A stretch of DNA of 17,211 bases from JAWLEV01 sp046538105. Its GTDB lineage: Bacteria > Chloroflexota > Anaerolineae > UBA1429. Both the position numbers and the translations under genes were made by a program. Positions 1 through 7,148 of this stretch are shown here, one piece after another. Under the pieces are notes generated by a model. That model did not search any database and was not told where the DNA came from. It saw nothing but the letters and a program-made list of their open reading frames with translations. Location of the stretch: positions 1 through 17,211 of the forward strand of contig JBKHJO010000052.1 of assembly GCA_046538105.1 (NCBI GenBank), read 5' to 3'. Numbering within the stretch: position 1 is the first letter of the stretch; every line of letters starts with the position of its first letter.

Positions 1-1160
1 GCCACGTATTCCGGCGCATACCGTGTCGCCCGGTAGATGTTGTGTGCTTCCCGCCCCTGGATGATGCCCCGGAAGGGGCTCAGGAACTCCCAGACGATCT
101 CCTTCTCCGGCGTCACCTCAAAGAGGCGGCCCTTGCCGCCCTCGCAGATGAGGGTGTTGCCGTCCGGTAGCCGCTGGGCGCCAGAGATAAAGCCGCTGAA
201 AAACTGCTCCCGCGGGCTCCCCGTATATTCCCAGACGATCTCCCCGCTCAGGGGATCCATCTCTATGACGCGGGACCAGCCCCGTCGCGTGCCGTTATCG
301 AACAGGAGGATATGGCCGTTGGGCAGCATGTGGGGCTTGTGCTGGCCGTCGATGATGCCGGGTCCCCAGGCCCAGACGATCTCGCCGGTGTCGCGGTCGA
401 TGACGCCGATGATATCCAGCGTGCGGTAACTGAAGATGATGTTGCCGGGACGGAAGCGGGCGTCCTCGGCCGCTGCCGCGTTCTCCTCGATTACCTGGCA
501 GGTGTTGTTGTGTGCCCAGTCGAAGGAGAACTGGCAGATGAGTTGCTCCCGGGTCTCCTCCAGTTCCTGCGGGGTGGCTTCCTGCAGCGTGGGGTCCCAC
601 GATCTGCGCAACTCTACCTCTTGCGCACAACGGGCCTCCCAGTCGATGGGGATCTGCAGGCCCGCGAGGTCGGTCAGTTCCTGCAGGTGTTCCTCGCCGT
701 GCCACTCCCAGAGGAGTTTTCCCTCGGAGTCGATCTCCAAAAAGTAGGGATGACGGCGCAGTCCGGAACCCAGGGCGGGCGCCATATGGTCGGCGATGGT
801 GTGCAGGATCATGTGGCCATTTCCCAGCGGATAGTAGTCGTGATCGGCGCGGCAATGGTAGTACCACAGGACGGAGCTATCGGGGGCGATGCGGCGGATG
901 CCGGCCTCGTCGATGTTGGAGCGGTCGCGGGTCATATAGTAGAGGGTGCCATCGGGCTGTAGCTTGAGCAGTTGCACCGCCGTCTCGGCCGTCCACTGGT
1001 GCACGATCCCTCCCTGCATGTTGATGAGGTACATATAGGCCCACAGATCCTCGCCCAATCGCGGATCCTCGTGGGTGTGGCAGAACAGGGTGTAGCCGTG
1101 ATAGCACCGGTCCGGCTTGTAGAGGGTCACGCCTTTGACGTTTTCCCGCTCGCTGGTCAT
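1..1160 (-). CDS. Arylsulfotransferase (ASST)-like protein, 3' end outside window
   Basis: Continuous minus-strand reading frame from ATG at 1160 to the left edge, 386 codons, with no stop; the C-terminus is missing. AGGGAGG lies 6 nt upstream of the ATG and decides the start. The protein has repeated beta-propeller-like phrases (GEIVWAWGPG, GEIVWEYTG, KEIVWEF), a W-A-H-N-N motif with His217, a G-Q-H-K-P-H motif (His274, His277) followed by L-L-F-D-N-G, then LPDGNTLICEGGKGRLFEV and A-H-N-I-Y-R-A. These match the arylsulfotransferase family, whose characterised members move sulfate between phenols through a catalytic His. No signal peptide or lipobox is visible at the N-terminus (MTSERENVKG), unlike periplasmic enterobacterial ASST, so a cytoplasmic location or a different substrate is possible. 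Many ASST-family proteins have no tested activity; I am confident of the family but not of the reaction. Confidence 0.75.
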   Translation of the reverse strand, partial: MTSERENVKGVTLYKPDRCYHGYTLFCHTHEDPRLGEDLWAYMYLINMQGGIVHQWTAETAVQLLKLQPDGTLYYMTRDRSNIDEAGIRRIAPDSSVLWYYHCRADHDYYPLGNGHMILHTIADHMAPALGSGLRRHPYFLEIDSEGKLLWEWHGEEHLQELTDLAGLQIPIDWEARCAQEVELRRSWDPTLQEATPQELEETREQLICQFSFDWAHNNTCQVIEENAAAAEDARFRPGNIIFSYRTLDIIGVIDRDTGEIVWAWGPGIIDGQHKPHMLPNGHILLFDNGTRRGWSRVIEMDPLSGEIVWEYTGSPREQFFSGFISGAQRLPDGNTLICEGGKGRLFEVTPEKEIVWEFLSPFRGIIQGREAHNIYRATRYAPEYV

Positions 1161-1198
1161 GGTTTGCCTCCCTTTCATATCGATGTCGATGTATGGAA

Positions 1199-1227
1199 AG
1201 GATACCGGGACGTCGTTGGAAACGCAA
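1199..1227 (-). promoter_or_regulatory. Weak candidate promoter for the ASST-like gene
   Basis: On the minus strand TTGCGT (1227..1222) and TATCCT (1204..1199) are separated by 17 nt, about 40 nt upstream of the ATG at 1160. The -35 matches the consensus at only 3 of 6 positions and the -10 at 4 of 6, so this is tentative. Confidence 0.25.
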
Positions 1228-1361
1228 GCCCTAAAGAATGTGTGGATGCACGCAAATGTTGTAGGTCATTGGGCATTCTTCGTCCGCGCAGGCGGACGAT
1301 TGGCCGATAGGCCTCACGAGCCGGCTTCAGACGGCGAAAGCGGGCTACCTGCGGTGGTCTG

Positions 1362-1384
1362 GGGAATAGACTATGCCTATTCCC
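1362..1384. repeat. Inverted repeat, 8-bp stem
   Basis: GGGAATAG (1362..1369) pairs with CTATTCCC (1377..1384) across a 7-nt loop. It is the first of several consecutive hairpins in copy A of the module and has no counterpart in copy B. Confidence 0.6.
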
Positions 1385-1385
1385 T

Positions 1386-1410
1386 TGCAGAATGGCATTG
1401 CCATTCTGCA
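1386..1410. repeat. Inverted repeat, perfect 11-bp stem, 3-nt loop
   Basis: TGCAGAATGGC (1386..1396) pairs perfectly with GCCATTCTGCA (1400..1410) around ATT. No T-run follows, so it does not look like a simple terminator. It begins one base after the previous hairpin ends, giving a tandem hairpin arrangement. Confidence 0.7.
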
Positions 1411-1614
1411 CTATTGGTCAAAGCTCCTTCGGGGCTATTCTTTAGCCCTGCGCTGGCCGGCCAAAGATGCTCGGGCTGAAGCCCAGCGCAAAGGCGCCTC
1501 GCGCCGGGCGTCGACCTGCGTCCACACTACTCTTGCCCGTCATTTTCTTTTTTTTGATATGTCTGATCATTCTAGCGGATTTTGCGTGCTCACCGTTTTT
1601 GTTTTACCCTTCGC

Positions 1615-1642
1615 TTGACAAACTGTCATTCTTTTGTAGGCT
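1615..1642 (+). promoter_or_regulatory. Candidate sigma-70 promoter for glgX
   Basis: A perfect TTGACA at 1615..1620 is followed after 16 nt by TAGGCT (1637..1642), a weak -10 (3 of 6). The GTG start of glgX is about 38 nt further downstream. The corresponding place in module copy B carries a perfect TTGACA with TACAAT, which supports the -35 assignment. Confidence 0.4.
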
Positions 1643-1680
1643 ACATGGGGTATTCAAAGGATGTACAAGGAGGCGCGAGG

Positions 1681-3768
1681 GTGTCCACGAACGATTCCAT
1701 AGAGGTTCTGCCGGGCCATCCCCACCCTCTGGGGGCCACCGTCCACGGCGACGGGGTAAACTTTTCCCTGTTCTCGGCCCATGCGCGGGGGGTGCAGTTG
1801 CTGCTCTTTGACTGCAGCGATGAGGAGCCTGCCCACACCATTTTTCTCGATCCGCAGGAGAACAAGACCTACTATTACTGGCACGCCTTTGTGCGGGGCA
1901 TCGGCGACGGACAGATCTATGCTTACCGTGTGGACGGTCCCTATGAACCCGAGAGGGGCATGCGCTTCGATAGCGACAAGGTCCTCCTCGATCCGTACGC
2001 CCTGGCCGTGGACTATGGCGAGCACTGGTCCCGCGAGGAGGCCGTCGGCCGTGGTGACAATACCCTCTCCGCCCTCAAGTGCGTGGTGGTGGACCCGAAC
2101 GGCTATGACTGGGAGGGGGACGAGCCCCTGGAGCACCCAATGCGCGACACCGTGATCTATGAGATGCACGTAAAGGGATTCACGGCTCATCCCTCCTCGG
2201 GGGTGTCGTGCCGGGGGACCTATGCGGGTCTCATGGAAAAGATTCCCTACCTGAAGAAACTGGGCATCACTGCCGTGGAATTGCTCCCCGTGCAGCAGTT
2301 CGACCCGCAGGAAGCCCCGGGGAAGGATCCCGGGACTGGCGAGCCCCCCACAAACTATTGGGGCTATGCCCCTCTGGCCTACTTTGCCCCCCATGTGCCC
2401 TATACCGGCAGCAAGAGTGCTTGGGGCGCCGTGGACGAGTTTCGCGATATGGTCAAGGCGCTGCATCGAGCCGGGATAGAGGTCATCCTCGACGTGGTCT
2501 TTGGCCACACGGCGGAGAGAGGGAAGGATGGCCCCACCATATTCTTCCGCGGGTTGGAGAATGTCGCCTACTATATGCTCAAGCCCGATAAACGCGAGTA
2601 CTATGATTTCACGGGCACCGGCAACACCATCAACAGCAACCATTCCATCGTACGCCGCCTTATCAGGGAGTGTTTGCATCACTGGGTGCAGGTGCTGCAC
2701 GTGGATGGCTTTCGCTTCGACCTCGCGTCGGTGTTCTCTCGCGACGAACAGGGGGAGCCCATAACCGATTCGCCCATCCTGTGGGGCATCGAGTCCGATC
2801 CCGTGCTGGCGGGCACAAAACTCATCGCCGAGGCCTGGGATGCCGCCGGCCTTTATGAGTTGGGGGCCTTTACGGGCGACCGCTGGGCAGAGTGGAACGG
2901 CCGTTTTCGTGATGACGTGCGGCGCTTTGTGCGGGGGGATAGGGGGATGGTGCGGGATTTCGCCCGACGCATGGCAGGCAGTTTTGACATATTCCGCAAT
3001 AAACCCAGTTACTGTTCCCAGCGCAGCATCAACTATGTGACCTGTCACGACGGTTTTACCCTGGCCGACCTGGTATCCTACGAAAAGAAGCACAACAAGG
3101 CCAACGGCGAGGGAAACCGGGACGGTATCGATCAGAATTACAGTTGTAACTATGGCACAGAGGGCCCTACGGACGATCCCGAGATACGACGCCTCCGTCG
3201 CCGACAGATGAAGAACACGATCGCCCTGCTCCTGATGGCGCGGGGAACCCCCATGCTGTTGGGTGGGGACGAGATGGCTCGCACCCAGGAGGGAAACAAC
3301 AACGCCTATTGCCAGGACAACGAGATAAGCTGGTTCAACTGGGAGATGTTGGAGGAGAACGAGGATCTCTTTCGTTTCGTCCGCCTCATGATCGCCCTGC
3401 GGCGGCAGCACCCCCCCCTGACCATGGACCACGTTTTGGGGCGCAGGCCCTACCAGGAGGCCCTGGGCGAGGATCTCACCTTTCATGGCGTCAGGCTGCG
3501 GCGGCCCGACTGGGGATATCATTCCCACTCTCTGGCCATTCAGTTTCACGATCGGGGGGAGACGGCGGAATTCTATCTCATCGCCAACGCCTACACGAAA
3601 TCCCTGGAGTTCGAGATTCCCGCCAATATACAGTGGAGACGGGTGGTGGATACCAGCCTGGAACCTCCCGAGGAGATCGTGGGGGTCGAGGATGCGCCGT
3701 TGGTGGAGGGCGCCACGGTGGAGGCCGGCCCCCGTTCAGTCATCGTGCTCATTGAGGAGAAAGAATAG
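1681..3768 (+). CDS. glgX: Glycogen debranching enzyme, GlgX/TreX type (GH13)
   Basis: Hydrolyses alpha-1,6 branches in glycogen or limit dextrin in the cytoplasm. 695 residues, the usual size for GlgX. I start it at GTG 1681 because AAGGAGG (1667..1673) sits 7 nt upstream and the product then opens with the family-typical LPGHPHPLGATVHGDGVNF; an in-frame ATG at 1582 would run through the promoter. Order: N-terminal CBM48-like domain (about 8..110), GH13 barrel (about 150..570) and C-terminal beta domain. Catalytic regions: region I around Asp271, region II G-F-R-F-D with nucleophile Asp347, region III I-A-E-A-W with acid/base Glu384, region IV C-H-D-G with Asp457. Oddity: region I reads D-V-V-F-G-H, with Gly275 where the family normally has Asn. 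It is convergent with fucI, separated by 40 bp. An isoamylase/TreX specificity is the main alternative. Confidence 0.93.
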   Translation: MSTNDSIEVLPGHPHPLGATVHGDGVNFSLFSAHARGVQLLLFDCSDEEPAHTIFLDPQENKTYYYWHAFVRGIGDGQIYAYRVDGPYEPERGMRFDSDKVLLDPYALAVDYGEHWSREEAVGRGDNTLSALKCVVVDPNGYDWEGDEPLEHPMRDTVIYEMHVKGFTAHPSSGVSCRGTYAGLMEKIPYLKKLGITAVELLPVQQFDPQEAPGKDPGTGEPPTNYWGYAPLAYFAPHVPYTGSKSAWGAVDEFRDMVKALHRAGIEVILDVVFGHTAERGKDGPTIFFRGLENVAYYMLKPDKREYYDFTGTGNTINSNHSIVRRLIRECLHHWVQVLHVDGFRFDLASVFSRDEQGEPITDSPILWGIESDPVLAGTKLIAEAWDAAGLYELGAFTGDRWAEWNGRFRDDVRRFVRGDRGMVRDFARRMAGSFDIFRNKPSYCSQRSINYVTCHDGFTLADLVSYEKKHNKANGEGNRDGIDQNYSCNYGTEGPTDDPEIRRLRRRQMKNTIALLLMARGTPMLLGGDEMARTQEGNNNAYCQDNEISWFNWEMLEENEDLFRFVRLMIALRRQHPPLTMDHVLGRRPYQEALGEDLTFHGVRLRRPDWGYHSHSLAIQFHDRGETAEFYLIANAYTKSLEFEIPANIQWRRVVDTSLEPPEEIVGVEDAPLVEGATVEAGPRSVIVLIEEKE

Positions 3769-3794
3769 GGGGCACCGCACGCGGCCGCCCCCTT
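3768..3794. terminator. Candidate terminator between convergent glgX and fucI
   Basis: GGGGGC (3768..3773, starting in the glgX stop codon) pairs with GCCCCC (3787..3792); inside, CCG/CGG can extend the stem. The T-run after it is short, so this is a GC-rich hairpin that may act on both strands, not a canonical terminator. Confidence 0.4.
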
Positions 3795-3808
3795 GCTAAC
3801 GCGAAATT

Positions 3809-5308
3809 TCAGCGTACACGCTCCCAGATGGGGGTGATCCTCTCTTTCCCCTCCGGTCCCAGTATGACGGGGGTGATGTTCGCCATCTCGCAAAGGTAGG
3901 TGAGGGCCTGCACGCGATCTCCCGTCGTGCCCATGACGTGGTTGCAGGGGAAAACACGCAGAAACTCTTCAAAGGAGCAACTCAGCCTGGCATGGACGTG
4001 TGGCCAGGTGGGATCCGTCCGTCGGTTGATCTCCTCGCGCTCCTCTTCCGGCAGATCCAGGCTTTCCCCTTTCATGATGGCCATAAAGGGTTTGTCGTCC
4101 CAGAGTCCCAGCCGGGCAAAGGTCATCTCGCCGGGGGCGGCATTGAACTCTACGGAGGCGCCGCCTGCCTTGAAGTAGAACTCCATGGCGGGATGGAAGG
4201 TGATCTTGGCAAAGTTTTCCACGGGGTTGAAACTCTGTTTGGCGTACCATGAGGCGTGATTGCCCGAGTTGCACCAATCCCAGATGTCGCGATCGGGCAG
4301 GTATAGACGCACGTCCATGAACAGGGAGGGGAGTCCGCCGGTGATATACTTGAGCAATTGCATGGTTATGGCGGCATAGGCGTCGGCCTCTGTGGCACAG
4401 ACGGTGGGCTCCTTGGGGCCGTTCCAATCATAGGGATCGTTGAGCAGCATCTCGGCCACGTCCCCCAGACATACGTACTCGGTCAGTTCCCGCTGGCCCT
4501 TGAGGCCGCAAAAATCGAACCCCTTTTCGTCGTTGACCGTCTGCAGAGCCAGGTAGAGCCTGATCTGGGTCTTGAGGGTCTCGGGGGTGAGCATGTCGCC
4601 GTCGTAGAGGATACGCTCTCCCAGGAGGTGTTGGAACCATTCGAACCCCTCCTCCACCTCGTCCTCGTCCACATCGTTCTCCATCGTCTTGAGAAGCCAG
4701 AGCTGGTCGATCTGACGGGCCGTGCAGCCCAGGGCCTTGAGGGTGGGCACCAGGTGAAAGTAGCCCGTTTCCATGCCCATGGAATGGCCACCGTACAGCC
4801 CGTACACCTCGTTGCGGATGGTGGTCAGCGCCTGGGCGGCGCGAATCCAGTCGAACACCTGCTGGTGGATCTCGGGATCGTCGATGTCGCCCACGATCCT
4901 GTGGGTGCGCACGCCCGCCTGGCGCAGGCCGCCGTCGGTGGCCAGCAGGCCCACGTTGCCGGGGAATTGGCCGTTGTTGTTGGAGAGGCTGAGGATGGGC
5001 ACGTCCGGCCCAACGCTGTTGACAAAGGGCCAGGCCAAAAAGGGAAAGTTCCACACATTGTAGCACATGATCACCACGCGGCAACCCTCACGGCGCAGTT
5101 CCCTGCCGACCTGTTGGGCCACGCGTGTGGAGGTGATGATGCGGGAACCCACCACGACCCCGGGCTTGGTGCCGTCGACGTTCTCCAATCCGTCTTCTAT
5201 GATCTCGGCCCAGCGATTCACCACGGCCATGTTTTGTGGATTGTTCTCCTGCCACACATGGGGGCGCTCGTCGTTCAGCATGGCGATACCAATAGTCGTT
5301 GTGCGCAT
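3809..5308 (-). CDS. L-fucose isomerase family protein
   Basis: Aldose-ketose isomerase of the FucI/AraA-like superfamily, expected to use Mn2+ to convert L-fucose to L-fuculose or the related D-arabinose to D-ribulose. 499 residues, shorter than E. coli FucI (about 590), as in many non-enteric homologues. Start ATG 5308, preceded by AGGAGGAAACAG; the frame stays open upstream to 5623, but that part overlaps the promoter and repeat. The segment Y-D-W-N-G-P-K-E-P...A-T-E-A-D...F-M-D-V-R aligns with the E. coli active-site region, placing metal ligands at Glu307 and Asp332; His457 in C-N-H-V-M-G is the likely third ligand. It has its own strong promoter (5424..5396). No fuculokinase or aldolase is in the window, so the exact sugar is unknown. 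Confidence 0.85.
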   Translation of the reverse strand: MRTTTIGIAMLNDERPHVWQENNPQNMAVVNRWAEIIEDGLENVDGTKPGVVVGSRIITSTRVAQQVGRELRREGCRVVIMCYNVWNFPFLAWPFVNSVGPDVPILSLSNNNGQFPGNVGLLATDGGLRQAGVRTHRIVGDIDDPEIHQQVFDWIRAAQALTTIRNEVYGLYGGHSMGMETGYFHLVPTLKALGCTARQIDQLWLLKTMENDVDEDEVEEGFEWFQHLLGERILYDGDMLTPETLKTQIRLYLALQTVNDEKGFDFCGLKGQRELTEYVCLGDVAEMLLNDPYDWNGPKEPTVCATEADAYAAITMQLLKYITGGLPSLFMDVRLYLPDRDIWDWCNSGNHASWYAKQSFNPVENFAKITFHPAMEFYFKAGGASVEFNAAPGEMTFARLGLWDDKPFMAIMKGESLDLPEEEREEINRRTDPTWPHVHARLSCSFEEFLRVFPCNHVMGTTGDRVQALTYLCEMANITPVILGPEGKERITPIWERVR

Positions 5309-5348
5309 CTGTTTCCTCCTCATTGAAGATACTATAGAGATTATAGTT

Positions 5349-5373
5349 GGATCCCCTTTCTTGTAGGGGATCC
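5349..5373 (-). promoter_or_regulatory. Inverted repeat in the fucI leader
   Basis: GGATCCCC (5349..5356) pairs with GGGGATCC (5366..5373) across 9 nt. It lies between the predicted fucI transcription start (near 5389) and the ribosome binding site, so it would form a leader hairpin or serve as an operator. A second small inverted repeat, ACTATA-N5-TATAGT (5331..5347), and an additional TATAAT on the minus strand (5345..5340) follow, so a second promoter cannot be excluded. Confidence 0.4.
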
Positions 5374-5395
5374 GACACCTCCTGAATACGTCTGA

Positions 5396-5424
5396 ATTGT
5401 AGAGCGCGGTAAAGGCGTTGTCAA
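5396..5424 (-). promoter_or_regulatory. Strong sigma-70 promoter for fucI
   Basis: On the minus strand TTGACA (5424..5419, perfect) and TACAAT (5401..5396, 5 of 6) are separated by exactly 17 nt. The leader to the fucI ATG would be about 80 nt. It forms the 3' end of module copy B. Confidence 0.7.
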
Positions 5425-5713
5425 CGCAGGGTGCACGCACTGTCAGACTGACTGGACGTATTACAAAGAAGAAACTGATGGAGCGGGGGTAGCGTGAGCG
5501 TGGTCTTGAGCGCCATCCAGATGCGTCGACGCAGGCCGACGCCCGGCGCGAAGCGCCTCCGCGCCCGAGTTCATTGGCCGCTGGCCACCGGCGCCCCTGG
5601 TGGTGCATGGACCAAAGTCTCATCGCACAGGCCTACGGCCAGATGGGCCACCTTCGGTGGCCCAACCGCCTGCGCAGACGAGCAATGGCTAATGGCTTAC
5701 AACATTTGCGTGC
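5419..5713 (-). repeat. Duplicated intergenic module, copy B (upstream of fucI)
   Basis: Reverse-complement counterpart of 1248..1620. The anchor GCACGCAAATGTTGTA is complement(5698..5713) and lies inside the last codons and stop of larA. The block complement(5528..5557) matches copy A at 28 of 30. Copy B carries a perfect 9-bp hairpin (5644..5664) that copy A lacks, immediately after the shared GCGCAGGCGG; the shared TGGCC...AGGCCT follows it. The module therefore looks mosaic, with conserved anchors and exchangeable hairpins. It ends in the TTGACA of the fucI promoter. Confidence 0.65.
5644..5664 (-). repeat. Perfect 9-bp hairpin downstream of larA
   Basis: TGGGCCACC (5644..5652) pairs with GGTGGCCCA (5656..5664) around a 3-nt loop, about 33 nt past the larA stop. 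It could stop larA transcripts, but no T-run follows on the minus strand. It is missing from module copy A. Confidence 0.55.
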
Positions 5714-6989
5714 CCCCGCAACGCAAGGGCAGCGTGTCCGGTGCGTAGGGCAACACACTGATGGTAGCGTCCCTTCCATGGTGGTCGAGGGCGGCGTCCA
5801 GCGCCTCTTGCAGGGTGGCGTAGGGGTGAAACCCCACCCGTTGGGCCACCTCGCCGCCGATGCCGTCGGACACCATGGCCACGTCCGCGTGGCGGCGCAC
5901 GCTGGCCCAGGCCAGGGCCAGTGCTCCTGCCGTGAGGTCCTCTATCTCCCCGCTGTGAATGGCGGCGTCGATCTCGTCCATCTCACGCCCCGCATACTCC
6001 GCGATCTCGGGATGGGTGACGGAGAGTCCCTCCGGGCAGGGGGTGACGACGATGATAGTTCCCCCCTCGCGCACGCAGCGTTGGGCCGGGTACAGCGTCT
6101 TGTGCGCCTGCCAGAATTCGATATCGCAGGGATGGGAGCTGGCGATGACGATATCGGTCTTCTCGGGCACGGGGACGCCGTACACGCGCCGCGATACTTC
6201 CACCCCGCGACGAAAGGCCGGCCGGGGGTCGCCATAGACGGCGCGAATGAGGCGTCCCTCGCTGTCCAGTATGGTGTTGAGGATGGCGCGCAGGCCGGCC
6301 CGCTCCGCGATGGCCTCCATCTCCCGACGGACCTCGTTCTCCATCCTGCCCAGAAGACTGGTGGGACGACGTACCGACAGGAGATGTATCTGGCCCGTGG
6401 TGCGGGCGCCGCACACGCCGGGCTGGATGATCTTGGCCCCGCCGGAAAAGCCGGGGATATGATGGGGGACGATGCTGCCCACACCCAGGACGAGGTCCGC
6501 CTCCAGCACGCGGCGATTCACCTGCACCGAGACGCCACCGGGCGTGATGCCCAGGTCCACGAGGGCGCCGTCATCGTTGCAGTTGTGGTTGATCACGGGG
6601 GTGCGCCCCGTCGTCTCCGAGCCAAACTTTTGTTCGATTTCGCTTTCCGTCATCTGGCGGTGGGTGCCCAGGGCGATGAGTATCTCCACGGCCTCGTCGG
6701 GCACGCCAGCGGCGTTCAACGCGTTCAGTAACAGGGGAACGATGATGTGGGTGGGGGTCAGCCGGGTGTTGTCGTCGGCGACGATGACCACGCGCTCTGC
6801 GCCCTGGGCCACCTTCTGGAGAGGAGGTGCCTCGATGGGGTGATCCAATGCGCGGCGGATCTCGTGCTTCTCATCCTGGACGGGCGGCACCTCGTGGGGA
6901 ACGTGGATACCCTTTAGGTTGGCGGTGGGGACGGTGCAGCGAATCGTTTCCTCGCCATAGGGGATCTCAATCTGTATTTTTGAATTCAT
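5697..6989 (-). CDS. LarA-family (DUF2088) nickel-pincer racemase/epimerase
   Basis: 430 residues, about the length of lactate racemase LarA (424). ATG 6989 follows AAGGAGG with 7-nt spacing. Motifs: A-D-D-N-T-R-L-T-P (71..79), A-L-G-T-H-R (His110), V-P-H-H-I-P-G-F-S-G-G-A-K (His176, Lys186) and Q-I-H-L-L (His202). In Lactiplantibacillus LarA the matching residues are His108 and His174 (acid/base), Lys184 (carries the nickel pincer nucleotide) and His200 (nickel ligand). All four are present with a constant offset of two, so the enzyme should be active once the cofactor is supplied. The cofactor genes larB, larC and larE are not in the window. LarA homologues include epimerases of other 2-hydroxyacids and sugar acids; the neighbourhood favours a sugar acid over lactate, by inference. 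The last residues (C-G-G-T-Q-M-L) are encoded within the repeat module. Confidence 0.88.
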   Translation of the reverse strand: MNSKIQIEIPYGEETIRCTVPTANLKGIHVPHEVPPVQDEKHEIRRALDHPIEAPPLQKVAQGAERVVIVADDNTRLTPTHIIVPLLLNALNAAGVPDEAVEILIALGTHRQMTESEIEQKFGSETTGRTPVINHNCNDDGALVDLGITPGGVSVQVNRRVLEADLVLGVGSIVPHHIPGFSGGAKIIQPGVCGARTTGQIHLLSVRRPTSLLGRMENEVRREMEAIAERAGLRAILNTILDSEGRLIRAVYGDPRPAFRRGVEVSRRVYGVPVPEKTDIVIASSHPCDIEFWQAHKTLYPAQRCVREGGTIIVVTPCPEGLSVTHPEIAEYAGREMDEIDAAIHSGEIEDLTAGALALAWASVRRHADVAMVSDGIGGEVAQRVGFHPYATLQEALDAALDHHGRDATISVLPYAPDTLPLRCGGTQML

Positions 6990-7019
6990 CTATCTCCCTC
7001 CTTGGCAGACTGTGGGAAG

Positions 7020-7048
7020 ATGATAGGCAAAGTGGTGCGGGGGATCAA
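7020..7048 (-). promoter_or_regulatory. Candidate sigma-70 promoter for larA
   Basis: Minus-strand TTGATC (7048..7043, 4 of 6) and TATCAT (7025..7020, 5 of 6) are separated by 17 nt, about 30 nt upstream of the larA ATG. An inverted repeat AGGTGG-N9-CCACCT (7064..7084) lies just upstream of the -35 and could be an operator. Confidence 0.5.
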
Positions 7049-7119
7049 ATCGTCCCTGTTGTAAGGTGGGGATCCGCTCCACCTGTAGTCGAAATGCCGT
7101 TGCGGTCACCGGCCACGAG

Positions 7120-7148
7120 TTGGACAAACTGTCGCATATCATTATGCT
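7120..7148 (+). promoter_or_regulatory. Candidate promoter for the nitroreductase gene
   Basis: TTGGAC (7120..7125) and TATGCT (7143..7148) are separated by 17 nt, about 53 nt before the ATG at 7202. It overlaps the inverted repeat at 7133..7157. Confidence 0.4.

Larger units (their letters stand above)
1248..1620 (+). repeat. Duplicated intergenic module, copy A (upstream of glgX)
   Basis: Shares sequence with the reverse complement of 5419..5713. The 5' anchor GCACGCAAATGTTGTA (1248..1263) is identical in both copies, and the 48-nt block 1248..1295 matches at 41 of 48 positions by eye. A 30-nt block, 1493..1522, matches complement(5528..5557) at 28 of 30 positions. Between the blocks, TGGCC-GATAGGCCT (1301..1314) matches TGGCCGTAGGCCT in copy B, while the interior hairpins differ. 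The pyrimidine-rich stretch and the TGCGTGC...TTGACA segment (to 1620) also resemble copy B. Both copies point toward the downstream gene. The boundaries are my estimate. Confidence 0.65.
1161..1680. other. Hairpin-rich 520-bp intergenic region, no gene seen
   Basis: Divergent intergenic region between the ASST-like gene and glgX. No reading frame here looks coding: the frames lack a ribosome binding site and any recognisable family. It holds a copy of the duplicated module (1248..1620), a run of perfect inverted repeats between about 1361 and 1487, a T-rich stretch near 1540..1556, and the candidate glgX promoter at its right end. Confidence 0.7.
5309..5696. other. 388-bp repeat-bearing region between larA and fucI, no gene seen
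   Basis: Contains the body of module copy B, the fucI promoter and the fucI leader inverted repeat. The reading frames through it look non-coding. Part of copy B extends into the end of larA. Confidence 0.65.

Noticed and set aside
1361..1487. Considered a CRISPR array because of repeated hairpins
   Set aside because: The hairpins differ in sequence and there are no regularly spaced identical repeats.
1248..1620. Considered an IS element or MITE with terminal inverted repeats
   Set aside because: No transposase, no terminal inverted repeats matching each other at the two ends, and no target-site duplication could be seen, so I only call it a duplicated module.
1654..3549. A 631-codon open frame on the minus strand opposite glgX
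   Set aside because: It is the antisense shadow of glgX in a GC-rich gene; there is no ribosome binding site or family motif, whereas the plus strand shows all four GH13 regions.
4358..5326. 322-codon plus-strand frame opposite fucI
   Set aside because: Antisense shadow; His/Gly/Val-rich composition typical of complementary frames and no binding site.
5309..5623. N-terminal extension of the fucI frame
   Set aside because: The extra 105 codons cross the repeat module and the strong promoter, and AGGAGG stands directly before ATG 5308.
5574..6731. Long plus-strand open frame opposite larA
   Set aside because: Its product has no recognisable motif, while the opposite strand carries all four LarA active-site residues.
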